From JBHGBM01 sp041946965 (GTDB taxonomy: Bacteria; Acidobacteriota; Terriglobia; Bryobacterales; Bryobacteraceae), in assembly GCA_041946965.1 (NCBI GenBank), contig JBHGBM010000007.1, positions 1 through 64,000 of the forward strand: a stretch of 64,000 nucleotides of DNA. Direction: 5' to 3'. This document shows, in pieces, positions 28,338-37,615 of this stretch. Position numbers and translations under genes: made by a program. Positions within the stretch are counted from its first letter, which is position 1, and every line of letters starts with the position of its first letter. The notes under the pieces are model-generated. The model did not search any database. It worked only from the letters and a program-made list of their open reading frames with translations, and had not been told where the DNA came from.

Positions 28338-29029
28338 GCGTTGGCGGCGAGTCCCAGGCGCCGGCGGCACTCGTCCAGCATCGTGGCGGTGCGGGTGGCG
28401 CCGCAACGCGTGACGCCGAGCGCGCGCACGCGCAGCAACGCGTCCAGGTCGCGCACGCCTCCGGCGGCCTTCACCTGCACGTGGGCGGGGCTGTGCTTGC
28501 GCATGAGGATCAGGTCGGCGTCGGTGGCGCCGCCGGTGCCGTAACCGGTCGAGGTCTTCACCCAGTCGGCGTTCAGCTCGCCGCAGATCTCGCAGAGGCG
28601 CATCTTCTGCGCGTCATCGAGATAGCAGTTCTCGAAGATGACTTTCACCTTCTGGCCGGCCGCGTGGGTTGCGTCGATCACGGCGCGGATGTCCTCGCGC
28701 ACGTAGTCCCATTTGCCGCTCAGCACGGCGCTGATGTTGACCACCATGTCAAGCTCCTGGCCGCCGTCGGCGAGCGCCTGGCGCGCTTCGGCGAGTTTGA
28801 TGGCGGTGGTGTGACCGCCGTGCGGGAACCCGATGGTGGTGCTGGCCTTTACGGTGCTTCCCGCCAGCAGCTCGGCGCAGTGCTTCAGGCGCCAGGGCAT
28901 GATACACACGCTGGCGGTGTCATACTTGAGCGCCAGCCGGCAACCCTCTTCAAGCTGTTCCACGGTGAGGGTGGGGTTCAGCAGCGAGTGGTCGATCATC
29001 TTGGCAATGTCTAAGTAGGTGTAGTCCAT
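28334..29029 (-). CDS. deoC: Deoxyribose-phosphate aldolase
   Basis: 231 aa class I aldolase cleaving 2-deoxyribose-5-phosphate to glyceraldehyde-3-phosphate and acetaldehyde. Schiff-base Lys158 in 'DWVKTSTGYGTGG', proton-relay Lys187 in 'VQVKAAGGVRDLDALL', and Asp94 in 'ELDMVVNIS'. Starts inside the end of the ROK kinase gene (19-nt overlap), so the two are co-translated. Confidence 0.94.
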   Translation of the reverse strand: MDYTYLDIAKMIDHSLLNPTLTVEQLEEGCRLALKYDTASVCIMPWRLKHCAELLAGSTVKASTTIGFPHGGHTTAIKLAEARQALADGGQELDMVVNISAVLSGKWDYVREDIRAVIDATHAAGQKVKVIFENCYLDDAQKMRLCEICGELNADWVKTSTGYGTGGATDADLILMRKHSPAHVQVKAAGGVRDLDALLRVRALGVTRCGATRTATMLDECRRRLGLAANA

Positions 29030-29982
29030 TTTTCAAAACTCCGCGCGGCCAGCGCAATGGCGCCGTAGATTCCCGCCCGGTCGCCCAGCGCCGAGGGCTC
29101 GATCCGGACGTCTTCCACCGGGAACATGCGCACGCGCTGCCGCACCGTGTCGCGCACGGCGTCGAACAGCAGCGGGCCGATGGCGGCCACGCCTCCGCCC
29201 AGCACCACCAGCTCGGGATGGAGGGCCGTGACGATGTTGGCGATGCCGATGCCGAGGTACCCGGCGCCGCGCACGATGGCGTGCCGCACGGACTCCTCTC
29301 CGTCCTCCGCTGCGATGGCCATTTCGCGCGTGGTGATGCGGTCCACGCTGCCGCCGGCCAGTTCGCGCAGGCGGGGGGCGAGTCCGCTCCGCACCAGCCG
29401 CGCGCCCTCGGCGGCGAGGGCCGGACCGCTCGCCAGGGTCTCGAGACAGCCGCGGTTGCCGCACCCGCACAGCGGGCCATCGGGCACAATGGTCTGGTGC
29501 CCAAGTTCGCCCGCGGCGCCCAGCGGCCCCAACCGTAGCTCGCCATCCACCACCACGCCGCCGCCGATGCCCGTGCCGAGCGCGAAGAAGACCATGGTCC
29601 GCGCTTCCCGCCCCCGGCCGAACACGAGTTCACCAAGCGTGGCGGTGCGGACGTCGTTGAGGAGGTAAACCGGGCAGCCGGTGCGCGCCGAGAGCAGATC
29701 CCGTACCGGGACGTTGCGCCACTGAGTCGGCAAGTTGGGCAGGAAGAGCGTGGTTCCGCGTTCACGGTCCACGAGCCCGGGCGCCCCCATGCCGAGCGCC
29801 GCCGGCGGCCCGCCGCACTCCGCCGCGAGTTCGCCCACCAGCACGGCAATGCGGCCGAGCACCGCCTCCGGCCCCAGGTGGGACTCGGTGGCTATCGAGC
29901 GCTCCACGACCAGTTGCCCGTCCGCCGTGCCCAGCGCGCAAGCGATGTTGGTGCCGCCCAAATCGACGCCGGCAAAGAGCAT
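29011..29982 (-). CDS. ROK-family sugar kinase
   Basis: 323 aa. 'GVDLGGTNIACALG' phosphate loop, catalytic Asp110 in 'LLNDVRTATLGE', GTGIGGG (136-142), 'GELGH' with His162, and zinc motif CGCGNRGCLE (C172, C174, C179). Glucokinase-like, second ROK kinase in the window; the 'LLNDVRTA' block differs from the canonical ENDANAA, so the substrate may differ. Operon with deoC, divergent from the glycyl radical enzyme. Confidence 0.86.
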   Translation of the reverse strand: MLFAGVDLGGTNIACALGTADGQLVVERSIATESHLGPEAVLGRIAVLVGELAAECGGPPAALGMGAPGLVDRERGTTLFLPNLPTQWRNVPVRDLLSARTGCPVYLLNDVRTATLGELVFGRGREARTMVFFALGTGIGGGVVVDGELRLGPLGAAGELGHQTIVPDGPLCGCGNRGCLETLASGPALAAEGARLVRSGLAPRLRELAGGSVDRITTREMAIAAEDGEESVRHAIVRGAGYLGIGIANIVTALHPELVVLGGGVAAIGPLLFDAVRDTVRQRVRMFPVEDVRIEPSALGDRAGIYGAIALAARSFEKWTTPT

Positions 29983-30055
29983 GAAACCACATCTATCTCC
30001 CGGCCCGCCGGGCAGTCAAGCTTGCGGCGGCGCGTGGCGGGTGCTAACAAGAAGC

Positions 30056-32320
30056 ATGAGCATCTCGCGGCGGGCATTTCTGGGTACGGCGGCGGCTATG
30101 CCGCTGGCGGCGGGAACCGCGCGGCCCTCCACGCCGGCGCTTGGCGCATTGCGGCGCGAGATTGCCGGTTCGCCCGTAGATGTCGCGCTCCATCGCGCGC
30201 GCGTCTTCACCCGCGTGTTCCAGCAGAACCAGTCCCGGCCCTGGATGGTGCGCAAGGCGCTGGCCATGCGCGAGTATTTCCGCACCGTGCCGCTGTACCT
30301 GCGGGCGGGCGACGCGATCGCGGGCTCCATCAGCGAAAGGCCGGGGGCCATGCCGGTGATGGCGGAGATCGGCATCGCGGAGAACAACATCTACACCGGC
30401 GAGAATCCCGCCCGGCGCGGTTATCTCGAGGGCAAGGTCCCGGCGGAAATTCACGAGTATTGGCGCGAGCGCAACCTCTGGGGGCAGTTCCGCGCGAAGT
30501 ACGGCGTGCGCGGGCCGCTGCCGCGGGAGACGCAGTACAAGTTTCTCTCCAACCAGGGCCACCTCAGCCCGGCTTACGGCGAGCTGCTGCGGGTGGGGAT
30601 CGGAGGAATGCTGGCGCGCATTCGCAAGCGCCGCGCGGGCGAGACGGACGTGGAAAAGCTGGCTTTCCTGGAAGCCGCTGAAATTTCGATGGAAGGGCTG
30701 GGCGATTGGGCGCGGCGCTACGCGGAATTTCTGAAAGCGCGCGATCCGAATCTTGCCCGGATCTGCGCGCGCATCGCCAACGAACCGCCGGCCACCTTCC
30801 GCGAAGCCATGCAGCTCATCTGGCTCGCGCACCAGGCCATCCACGTGGAAGGCCACGGTTACTCCTGCACGCCGGACCACATCGACCGCCTGCTTTATCC
30901 GTACTACGAAGCTGATCGCAAGGCCGGCCGCCTGGACGATGCCCGCGCGCTGGCGCTGTGTGAGAACTTCGTCCTGAAGATGTACGACAACACTGTCTGG
31001 GGTCCGGAGCACCACCTCACGCAGGGATTGTGCGTGGGCGGCTCCACCGCCGACGGCCGCGACCTGACCAACCGGCTCTCCTGGATCTTCGTCGAGGGCG
31101 GCGTGAACATGGCGCTGCCCGAGCCGCTGATCTGGATCCGCTGGCATCCGAAGATCGACCAGGAGTTCTTCGATTTCTGTCTCTCGCGGCTCGCGCGCGG
31201 CACCTGTTTCCCCATGATGTGGAACGACAAGGCGGTGCCCGCCGGGCTGATCGCACTGGGGGTGAAGCCCGAGGACGCCTACAACTACATCGCCGTGGGC
31301 TGCAACGAGCTGGCCATCCCAGGGCAGTTCTACTTCAATCCCGGGGCGAATGCCAACTATCTCCGGGCGATCCAGCTTGCGCTCAACTCGGGCGCCGGGA
31401 CGTTCGCGCAGTTCGCCGCCGCCGTGGGCGCCGGGGTACGGGAGAGCATCCGCAATTCCTACGCGGCGGAAATGCGGGTCCTGGACGTCTACCTGCAATA
31501 CGGACAGACACCCCTCACATCCTGCTTCTTCGAGGGATGCATAGACCGCGCACGGGACATGTCGCAGGGCACCAAGTACAACATCCTTTCCTGCGGGGGC
31601 ATTTTCTTCGCGAACGCCGTGGACGCTTTCGCCGCCATCCGCGAGGTGGTGTACGAGAAGAAGCAGGCCACCCTGAAGGAGGTGACTGCCGCCTGCCGTG
31701 ATAATTTCAAGGGACACGAATTGTTGCGCGCGCGCCTGCTGGCCGCGCCCAAGCATGGCAACGACGATCCGCGGCTGGACGATCTCATCCGGCTGATCGA
31801 GCGCCTGCGCGATGAGGCCAAGGACGAGATCTGCCGCGATCCGCGTGACGGGACCAGGTTTGGCAACTGCCACGTGGTGCGCAGCTCCGCGGTGCGCACG
31901 GGTCTGGTGACTCCCGCGACACCCGACGGCCGGCTGGCGGGGACGCCGCTGGCTTCCTCGGTCGCGGCGTCGGCCGGCTGCGAGCGCAGCGGCCCCACCG
32001 CCGTGCTCAATTCGGTGGCGAAACTGAACGCTCCCCGGAGCTGGCAGACCGGCTACCAGGTCAACATACGGTTCCAGGGGAACATGGTGTCCGACCCGGC
32101 CAGCCGCGCCAAGGTGCGCGCCATGCTCAACGTCTACTTCATGAAAGGCGGGCAGGAGCTGCAAATCAACGCCATCGACAGCGAAATGCTGCGCGCCGCG
32201 CAGAAGAACCCCGAGGAGTACCGCGACCTGGTGGTGCGGGTGGCCGGATTCAGCGAGTTCTTCGTGAACCTCACGCCGGAAATGCAGGAAGACATCATCA
32301 GCCGGACGGCGCACTCATGA
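30056..32320 (+). CDS. Glycyl radical enzyme (PFL/diol-dehydratase type) with Tat signal
   Basis: 754 aa. Catalytic Cys416 followed by Glu418 in 'AVGCNELAIPGQ' matches the Cys-x-Glu active site of dehydratase-type glycyl radical enzymes (usually GCVEP). The glycyl radical site is Gly731 in 'VRVAGFSEFFVNL', with the usual 'ISRT.H' C-terminus. The activase overlaps by 4 nt. ATG 30056 is chosen because it begins MSISRRAFLGTAAAMPLAAG, a textbook twin-arginine signal (S-R-R-x-F-L) directly ahead of the enzyme domain; an internal ATG at codon 15 would remove it. Export of an oxygen-sensitive radical enzyme would be exceptional. Substrate unknown; nearby genes suggest a sugar-derived polyol or acid. 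Confidence 0.88.
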   Translation: MSISRRAFLGTAAAMPLAAGTARPSTPALGALRREIAGSPVDVALHRARVFTRVFQQNQSRPWMVRKALAMREYFRTVPLYLRAGDAIAGSISERPGAMPVMAEIGIAENNIYTGENPARRGYLEGKVPAEIHEYWRERNLWGQFRAKYGVRGPLPRETQYKFLSNQGHLSPAYGELLRVGIGGMLARIRKRRAGETDVEKLAFLEAAEISMEGLGDWARRYAEFLKARDPNLARICARIANEPPATFREAMQLIWLAHQAIHVEGHGYSCTPDHIDRLLYPYYEADRKAGRLDDARALALCENFVLKMYDNTVWGPEHHLTQGLCVGGSTADGRDLTNRLSWIFVEGGVNMALPEPLIWIRWHPKIDQEFFDFCLSRLARGTCFPMMWNDKAVPAGLIALGVKPEDAYNYIAVGCNELAIPGQFYFNPGANANYLRAIQLALNSGAGTFAQFAAAVGAGVRESIRNSYAAEMRVLDVYLQYGQTPLTSCFFEGCIDRARDMSQGTKYNILSCGGIFFANAVDAFAAIREVVYEKKQATLKEVTAACRDNFKGHELLRARLLAAPKHGNDDPRLDDLIRLIERLRDEAKDEICRDPRDGTRFGNCHVVRSSAVRTGLVTPATPDGRLAGTPLASSVAASAGCERSGPTAVLNSVAKLNAPRSWQTGYQVNIRFQGNMVSDPASRAKVRAMLNVYFMKGGQELQINAIDSEMLRAAQKNPEEYRDLVVRVAGFSEFFVNLTPEMQEDIISRTAHS

Positions 32321-33279
32321 CCGGGCGCATTTTCGACATCCAGCGGTTTTCGATCCAGGACGGGCCGGGGATCCGCACCACGGTGTTCCTGAAGGGCTGC
32401 CCGCTGCACTGCACCTGGTGCCATAACCCGGAGGGTATAAGCCCCAAGCCCGTGCTTTCCTACCTGGCAAACAATTGCATCGCGTGCGGCCAGTGTTTCC
32501 CGCAATGCCCGGAGGGGGCGCTGGCCAAGGCGCAGGGCGGCAAGGCCGCCATCGACCGCGCGCGCTGCACCGCGTGCGGCCGGTGCGCCGCGGTTTGCGG
32601 CGTGAAGGCGCTCGAGATGGCGGGGCGCGACGTCACAGCCGCGCAGGTGCTGGAAGTGGTGCTGCGGGACCGGGATTACTACGCGGCCTCGGGCGGCGGT
32701 ATGACGCTTTCCGGCGGCGAGCCGCTCTATCAACCCGAGTTCGCCGAGGCGCTGCTGCGCGAAGCCAAGCGTGCGGACCTGCACTGCGCGGTGGAAACCT
32801 CGGGCTTCGCCGATTGGCGGGTGTTCGAACGCATGATGCCGCTGGTGGACTTGTTCCTCTACGACTGCAAGGAGACGGACCCCAAGCTGCACCAGGGCTT
32901 CACGGGCGAATCGAACGAACAGATCCGCGCCAACCTGCGCGCCCTGCATGCGGCGGGCGCCGCCATCGTGCTGCGCTGTCCCATGATCCCGGAATACAAC
33001 GCGCGCCGCGAGCACCTGGACGGCATCGCCGCGCTGGCGCGCGAGCTGCCCAACCTGAGAGGCGTGGAGCTGCTCCCCTACCATCGGTTGGGCCGGCCGA
33101 AGGTCAACCGCTTCGGCCTGGTTTCACGGATGCCCGAATCGGTAAAGCCGCCCGACACGGAGATGGTGCGCGGCTGGATTGCTCACCTGCGCGCGCGGGG
33201 CGTCAGGCTGACCGGCCAGAGCGCGCCGCCGGAGGCGCGGTGCAATGAGCTGCCGTTCCCGTGCGCTTCGCCGATGTAG
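32317..33279 (+). CDS. Glycyl radical enzyme activating protein (radical SAM)
   Basis: 320 aa. Radical SAM cluster C28-x3-C32-x2-C35 in 'KGCPLHCTWCHNPEG', then two ferredoxin-type [4Fe-4S] sites (C54, C57, C60, C64 and C84, C87, C90, C94), as in activases of glycerol dehydratase, CutC and HPAD but not of PFL. 'GGGMTLSGGEPLYQPEF' is the SAM-binding GGE region. Generates the glycyl radical on the upstream enzyme. No signal peptide, so it is cytoplasmic. ATG overlaps the enzyme's TGA. The last ~32 codons are antisense to the PL11 lyase gene and may be a read-through extension. Confidence 0.95.
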   Translation: MTGRIFDIQRFSIQDGPGIRTTVFLKGCPLHCTWCHNPEGISPKPVLSYLANNCIACGQCFPQCPEGALAKAQGGKAAIDRARCTACGRCAAVCGVKALEMAGRDVTAAQVLEVVLRDRDYYAASGGGMTLSGGEPLYQPEFAEALLREAKRADLHCAVETSGFADWRVFERMMPLVDLFLYDCKETDPKLHQGFTGESNEQIRANLRALHAAGAAIVLRCPMIPEYNARREHLDGIAALARELPNLRGVELLPYHRLGRPKVNRFGLVSRMPESVKPPDTEMVRGWIAHLRARGVRLTGQSAPPEARCNELPFPCASPM

Positions 33280-35069
33280 AAGCTCGGGTGCGGCGGCTGG
33301 TTGTACCCGACGTTCTGCCAGGCGATGGCCAGCCGGTATTGCGGGTCGTGCATCAGGGTGGGCATGCGGCCGGCCGCGGGGATGGTGGTGGTGTAGATGC
33401 GCAGCGCGCGGTTATCGGCGGTGCGCCAGACGATCTCTTCGCGCCAGTCCCCGAGGATGTCGGCGGAGAGCACGGGTGTGGCCTTGGTGCCGTTGTTGGC
33501 GGCGCACCCATCCGCGGTCAATAGCGTTTTCGTCTCGCCATTCTCCCAGTCCCACTTGTAGATGGAGATGCCGTCCACCAGTTCGCGCAGCGGGTCGGCG
33601 TCCCACCACGCGGCGAAGTTCACCTGCCCGGGGGCGTTCCCGATGCGCTCGCCCTTCACGTTCAGCAGGCCGCCGGAGCCGCCCCAGAACTCGGCGCCGG
33701 GGTGGCGCGGGTCGATGTCCGCCGCCAGTCCGCGGCCCACGTCGGTTCGCCAATCGGTCTGCCAGACGGGCTCGCCGGTCGCCGCATCGAACAGCGCCGT
33801 GCCGGGACCGTTGGCGCAGCGGGTGTCCTCGTTCTCGTGGATGCCGTAGACCAGCAGGCCGTTGCGGGCCGGGTCGAAACGGCCCACGTGCAGCGCGTCT
33901 CCATGGCGGTAACCGGTGGAGTAAAGGCCGCGGCCGTCGTGGTCCACGGTCATGGCGCCGTAGACGATTTCGTCTTTGCCGTCGCCGTCCACGTCGGCCA
34001 CGGAGATGTTGTGATTCCCCTGGCCCGAATAGGCTGAAAGCCCGGGAGCGGCGGAATCGAAGACCCATCGCCCGGTGAGCTGGCCGTCGCGCCAATCCCA
34101 GGCCGCCAGCACGGAACGCCCGTAGTAGCCCCGCGCCATAATGAGGCTGGGCCGCTCGCCGTCGAGATAGGCGATGGCGGCGAGGAATCGGTCGGCGCGG
34201 TTGCCGGTGTTGTCGTTACCGCAGTTGCCGCCCACGCCGCCCCAGCCGCCCAGGTCGCCCCGTCCGGGCACGTAAGGAACAGTGACCAGCGCGGCGCCGG
34301 TGCGGCCGTCGAAGATCGTCAGGTACTCGGGGCCCGCGAGGATCTTTCCGAGCGTGCTCCCGGAGTGGCTGACCCAACTCGCGTCCGGGTCGCCGAAGAC
34401 GGTGCCCGCGCCGTCCACTGTGACGTCGGCGGTTTTCGCCGCCACCTCCGCGAAGCCGTCTCCGTCCAGGTCGTAGACCATGAACTGGGTGTAGTGCGCG
34501 CCGGCGCGGATGTTGCGGCCCAGGTCGATGCGCCACAGGCGCGTGCCGTCCAGTCTGTAGGCATCGAGGATGGTGTTGCCGCTGTAGCCGGCGGAGGCAT
34601 TGTCGCGCGCGTTGGAGGGCTCCCATTTGAGGACGATTTCGTATTCGCCGTCGCCGTCGAGGTCGCCCACGCTGCCGTCGTTGGCGGAGTACGTGTAGCG
34701 CGCGCCGTCGGGCGTGGTGCCGGGCGGCGGCGCCTCGATCGGGACCGTGATGTAAGGGTTCGGCGAGGCGAGCGCGGCGCTTGGCTCCAGTTCCACGCCG
34801 CCGATTACCGGCCGCACGGAGTAAACGCCCGGCCGCGGCGAAGCGTCCACGAAATCCGTAGTGGCGGTGAGCGGCTCGGCGTTCAGGCGCTCCGAGCCGC
34901 GGTAGACATTGAAGGCGATGCCGGACGGGTCGCTTGCGAGCAGCCGCCACGCGACATAAACGGAGTCCCCCGAGCGCACCGCAACAGGCCCGCGGCCCAG
35001 ATTTTCCATCATGCGCTGCGCCCCCAGCGGAAGTGTGGCGGCCAGCGCCAGCAGCGCTATAGCTTCCAT
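33183..35069 (-). CDS. Rhamnogalacturonan lyase, PL11 family
   Basis: 628 aa from ATG 35069; signal peptide MEAIALLALAATLPLGAQ. PL11 eight-bladed propeller with Ca-binding 'DLDGDGEYEIVLKWEP', 'YDLDGDGFAEVAAKTAD' and 'DVDGDGKDEIVYGAM', and the active-site regions 'VPYVPGRGDLGGWGG' and 'NGTKATPVLSADILGDWREE'. Cleaves the rhamnogalacturonan I backbone of pectin by beta-elimination; predicted secreted. Overlaps the upstream MocA oxidoreductase by 13 nt. The last ~30 codons run antisense into the activase gene beyond the usual PL11 end near 'FYIGE'. Confidence 0.93.
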   Translation of the reverse strand: MEAIALLALAATLPLGAQRMMENLGRGPVAVRSGDSVYVAWRLLASDPSGIAFNVYRGSERLNAEPLTATTDFVDASPRPGVYSVRPVIGGVELEPSAALASPNPYITVPIEAPPPGTTPDGARYTYSANDGSVGDLDGDGEYEIVLKWEPSNARDNASAGYSGNTILDAYRLDGTRLWRIDLGRNIRAGAHYTQFMVYDLDGDGFAEVAAKTADVTVDGAGTVFGDPDASWVSHSGSTLGKILAGPEYLTIFDGRTGAALVTVPYVPGRGDLGGWGGVGGNCGNDNTGNRADRFLAAIAYLDGERPSLIMARGYYGRSVLAAWDWRDGQLTGRWVFDSAAPGLSAYSGQGNHNISVADVDGDGKDEIVYGAMTVDHDGRGLYSTGYRHGDALHVGRFDPARNGLLVYGIHENEDTRCANGPGTALFDAATGEPVWQTDWRTDVGRGLAADIDPRHPGAEFWGGSGGLLNVKGERIGNAPGQVNFAAWWDADPLRELVDGISIYKWDWENGETKTLLTADGCAANNGTKATPVLSADILGDWREEIVWRTADNRALRIYTTTIPAAGRMPTLMHDPQYRLAIAWQNVGYNQPPHPSFYIGEAHGNGSSLHRASGGALWPVSLTPRARR

Positions 35070-36343
35070 GGCTGGCGCATCTCGCGCGCGAGCATGGCCG
35101 AGGCGCCCGGATCGTCCAGGATGCGCTGCGCGACGGGGTCCCAGCGGATCTTCCGCCCGGTGCGCATGGCGATCTGCCCCAGCCAGCCCGGCGTGACGGA
35201 ACGGTGCGCGATGCGCGCGGGAGTGATGGTCTCCTCCCGCGACTTCACGCAGGCGACGAACTGCTGGTAGTGGTCCGCCGACTTCGTCAGGTGGATTTCC
35301 CCCGGCCCGATTTCGCTTTTCAGCAGATCGGCGGGTTCCGCTTCGATGCCCTTGCGGTCCACCCAGATCCAACCCTTTTCGCCGATCCACTTCGTCCCGC
35401 CGCGGATGTCTTTGTGGCCGCCGGCGATGGTGATGGTGATGCCGCCCGCGTATTTCGCGGTGATGCGGAAGCGGCGCGCCGAGTTCCACAACTCGGCGGG
35501 CGCGGGATACTCGCCCACGCCTTCCACTTCGTACGGCCCGGTATCATCGAGGCCGAGACCCCAGTGGGCGATGTCGCAGTGGTGGCCGATCCAGTCCATG
35601 AGCTGCCCACCGCCGTAGTTCAGGTTCCAGCGCCAGTTGCCGTGGCAGCGCGCGGCGCAATACGGCGCTTCCGGCGCGGGCCCGAGCCAGCGGTCGTACT
35701 GGAAGGTGGGCGGCGGATCGCCGAAGGCGAGTTGCGCGGCCGTCATCCGGCTATAGTCGAAGGGACCCGAGGGCAGCCCGACCTCCGCGTGCGTCACCTT
35801 CCCGATGCGCCCGTTGCGCACCAGCTCGCAAGCCTTGTGAAACTGCGGCTTGGAGCGCTGCCAGCTTCCCGTCTGCCAGATGCGCTTGTAGCGCTTCACG
35901 GCTTCCACGATGGCGAAACCTTCGGCGAAATTGTGGGCCAGCGGCTTTTCGCCGTACACGTCCTTTCCGGCGCGCAGCGCGCAGACGGCCACAATGCCGT
36001 GCCAATGGTCTGGCGTGGCGATGGTCACCGCATCGATCTCGCGCCGCAGCAGCGCCTCGTCGTAGGCGCGGTACGCGGCGCAGTCCTGGTTGTTGTAGGC
36101 AGTGTCCACCCGCTGCTTGGCTTTGGCGAGCCGCTCGTCATCGAGGTCGCACACCGCCACCACCTGCGCACCGGGGATCTTGAGGAAATTGCCGAGGTGG
36201 CCGTTCCCCATGCTGCCGCAGCCGATGGTGGCCATGACCACGCGGTCGCTGGCCGGCACGGCGCCGTTCAACCCCAGCGCCGAAGCTTTCACCACCGCCG
36301 GAAACCCGGCGCACGCGCCGAAAAAGGACCTGCGGGTGTTCAT
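35057..36343 (-). CDS. Tat-exported Gfo/Idh/MocA oxidoreductase
   Basis: 428 aa. N-terminus MNTRRSFFGACAGFPAVVKA is a Tat signal. Rossmann 'MATIGCGSMGNGHLGNF', then 'TPDHWHGIVAV' and 'GKDVYGEKPLAHNFAEG', whose EKP motif carries the catalytic Lys. Such Tat-MocA proteins carry NAD(P) tightly and are common in Acidobacteria and Planctomycetes; many act on sugars. First gene of an operon with the PL11 lyase, so pectin sugar conversion is likely. TACAAT lies 9 nt before the ATG; no SD. Confidence 0.92.
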   Translation of the reverse strand: MNTRRSFFGACAGFPAVVKASALGLNGAVPASDRVVMATIGCGSMGNGHLGNFLKIPGAQVVAVCDLDDERLAKAKQRVDTAYNNQDCAAYRAYDEALLRREIDAVTIATPDHWHGIVAVCALRAGKDVYGEKPLAHNFAEGFAIVEAVKRYKRIWQTGSWQRSKPQFHKACELVRNGRIGKVTHAEVGLPSGPFDYSRMTAAQLAFGDPPPTFQYDRWLGPAPEAPYCAARCHGNWRWNLNYGGGQLMDWIGHHCDIAHWGLGLDDTGPYEVEGVGEYPAPAELWNSARRFRITAKYAGGITITIAGGHKDIRGGTKWIGEKGWIWVDRKGIEAEPADLLKSEIGPGEIHLTKSADHYQQFVACVKSREETITPARIAHRSVTPGWLGQIAMRTGRKIRWDPVAQRILDDPGASAMLAREMRQPWKL

Positions 36344-36352
36344 ATCAGGCTT

Positions 36353-36358
36353 ATTGTA
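36353..36358 (-). promoter_or_regulatory. Candidate -10 element of the MocA-PL11 operon
   Basis: TACAAT on the minus strand, 9 nt before the MocA ATG, in a 57-bp divergent intergenic region shared with the metal-efflux operon. Confidence 0.4.
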
Positions 36359-36385
36359 CTCGAAGCGATTTCCCGCAAATAAGGT

Positions 36386-36391
36386 TACTAT
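36386..36391 (+). promoter_or_regulatory. Candidate -10 element of the metal-efflux operon
   Basis: TACTAT ends 9 nt before the ATG of the TolC-family gene; no SD intervenes, pointing to a leaderless operon mRNA. Confidence 0.4.
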
Positions 36392-36400
36392 GTTAAGGCC

Positions 36401-37615
36401 ATGCGAGTGCTCGTGACGCTGCTGGCGGTTGCCGCGCACGCCGGCGCGCAGACCTCTCTTTCCTTGCGCGATGCCGTGGAGCGGGCCCTGCAATCGCATC
36501 CGGCGCTGGCGGCGAGCGCGGCGCGCGTGAGTGCTTCCTCATCGCTGGTAAACCAGGCGGGACTGCGGCCCAACCCGCGCCTGGTGCTGCAAACCGAAAA
36601 CTGGCGAACCTACGGGACGCCCGGTTTCCGCGCCAACGAAGACCCCGATACGTACGCCTACCTGACGCAGCCCATAGAGACGGCTTCAAAGCGGCTGCGG
36701 AGAGTGGAAGCGGCGCGCGCGGAGCAGCGGCGCGCGGCGCTCGAGCGGGAGTTACTCGAAAAGCAGATCTCCGCGCGTGTGAAGCAGGCCTACTGGAACG
36801 CCGCCGGGGCGGCGCGCGTGCACGAGCTGTGGGTCGAGAACGCGGGCACCTTCCGCCAGATCGTCGAATACCACGAGCACCGCGTGAGGGAGGGCGCCAT
36901 GGCCGAAGCCGACCTGCTGAAAGTCCGGCTGGAGGGCGAGCGGCTGGCGGTGGCGGCGAACACGGCGGCCCTTGAGGCCGAGCGCGCCCGCATCGACCTA
37001 TTGCGCCAGACGGGCGCGGTGGAGTTTCCCGAGTTGCGGCTGACCGAGGCGCTCGAACCCGGCCCCGAGCCTCCTGCCGCCTCCGTGGAGCGCGCACTCG
37101 AAGAGCGCACCGAGGTGAAACTGGCGCGGCAGGCGGTGGAACAAGCCCGCGCCCGGCTGCGTCTGGAGCAGGCGGCGGCCAAGCCGGACCTCGATCTCTC
37201 CTTCGGGTACAAACGTGCAGGCGGATTCCATACTGCGTACGGCGGCGTACAATTGCCCCTGCCGCTGTTCAACCGCAACCAGGGCAGCATAGGCGCCGTG
37301 GAGGCGGAGGGCCGCGCGGCGGAATCCGAGCTGGCCGCGGCGCAGGCGCTGGTGCGGGCGGAAGTGCGTGCCGCGCGGGCGGAGGTGGAGATGCGCCGCA
37401 CGCAGGTGACCCGCATCCTGAAATCCGCGCTCGACCGCGCCGAGGAGTCCGCGAGGATCGCCAAGGCCGCCTACCAGGAAGGGGGCGCCGACCTGCTGAG
37501 GCTCCTGGATGCCGAGCGCGTCCGCATCGAACTGGAGGTGCTCAACGCCCGAAGCCTGGCCGAATACCGGCAGAGCGTGGTTGCGCTCGAAACCGCCATG
37601 GGGGTGAATCCGTGA
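36401..37615 (+). CDS. TolC/CzcC-family outer-membrane efflux protein
   Basis: 404 aa. Signal peptide MRVLVTLLAVAAHAGAQ, then two OEP repeats with long coiled coils and 'GVQLPLPLFNRNQGSIG', a hallmark of CzcC/CusC outer-membrane factors. Forms the outer-membrane channel of a tripartite RND pump. Overlaps the adaptor gene by 4 nt. First gene of a CzcCBA-type operon. Confidence 0.9.
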   Translation: MRVLVTLLAVAAHAGAQTSLSLRDAVERALQSHPALAASAARVSASSSLVNQAGLRPNPRLVLQTENWRTYGTPGFRANEDPDTYAYLTQPIETASKRLRRVEAARAEQRRAALERELLEKQISARVKQAYWNAAGAARVHELWVENAGTFRQIVEYHEHRVREGAMAEADLLKVRLEGERLAVAANTAALEAERARIDLLRQTGAVEFPELRLTEALEPGPEPPAASVERALEERTEVKLARQAVEQARARLRLEQAAAKPDLDLSFGYKRAGGFHTAYGGVQLPLPLFNRNQGSIGAVEAEGRAAESELAAAQALVRAEVRAARAEVEMRRTQVTRILKSALDRAEESARIAKAAYQEGGADLLRLLDAERVRIELEVLNARSLAEYRQSVVALETAMGVNP

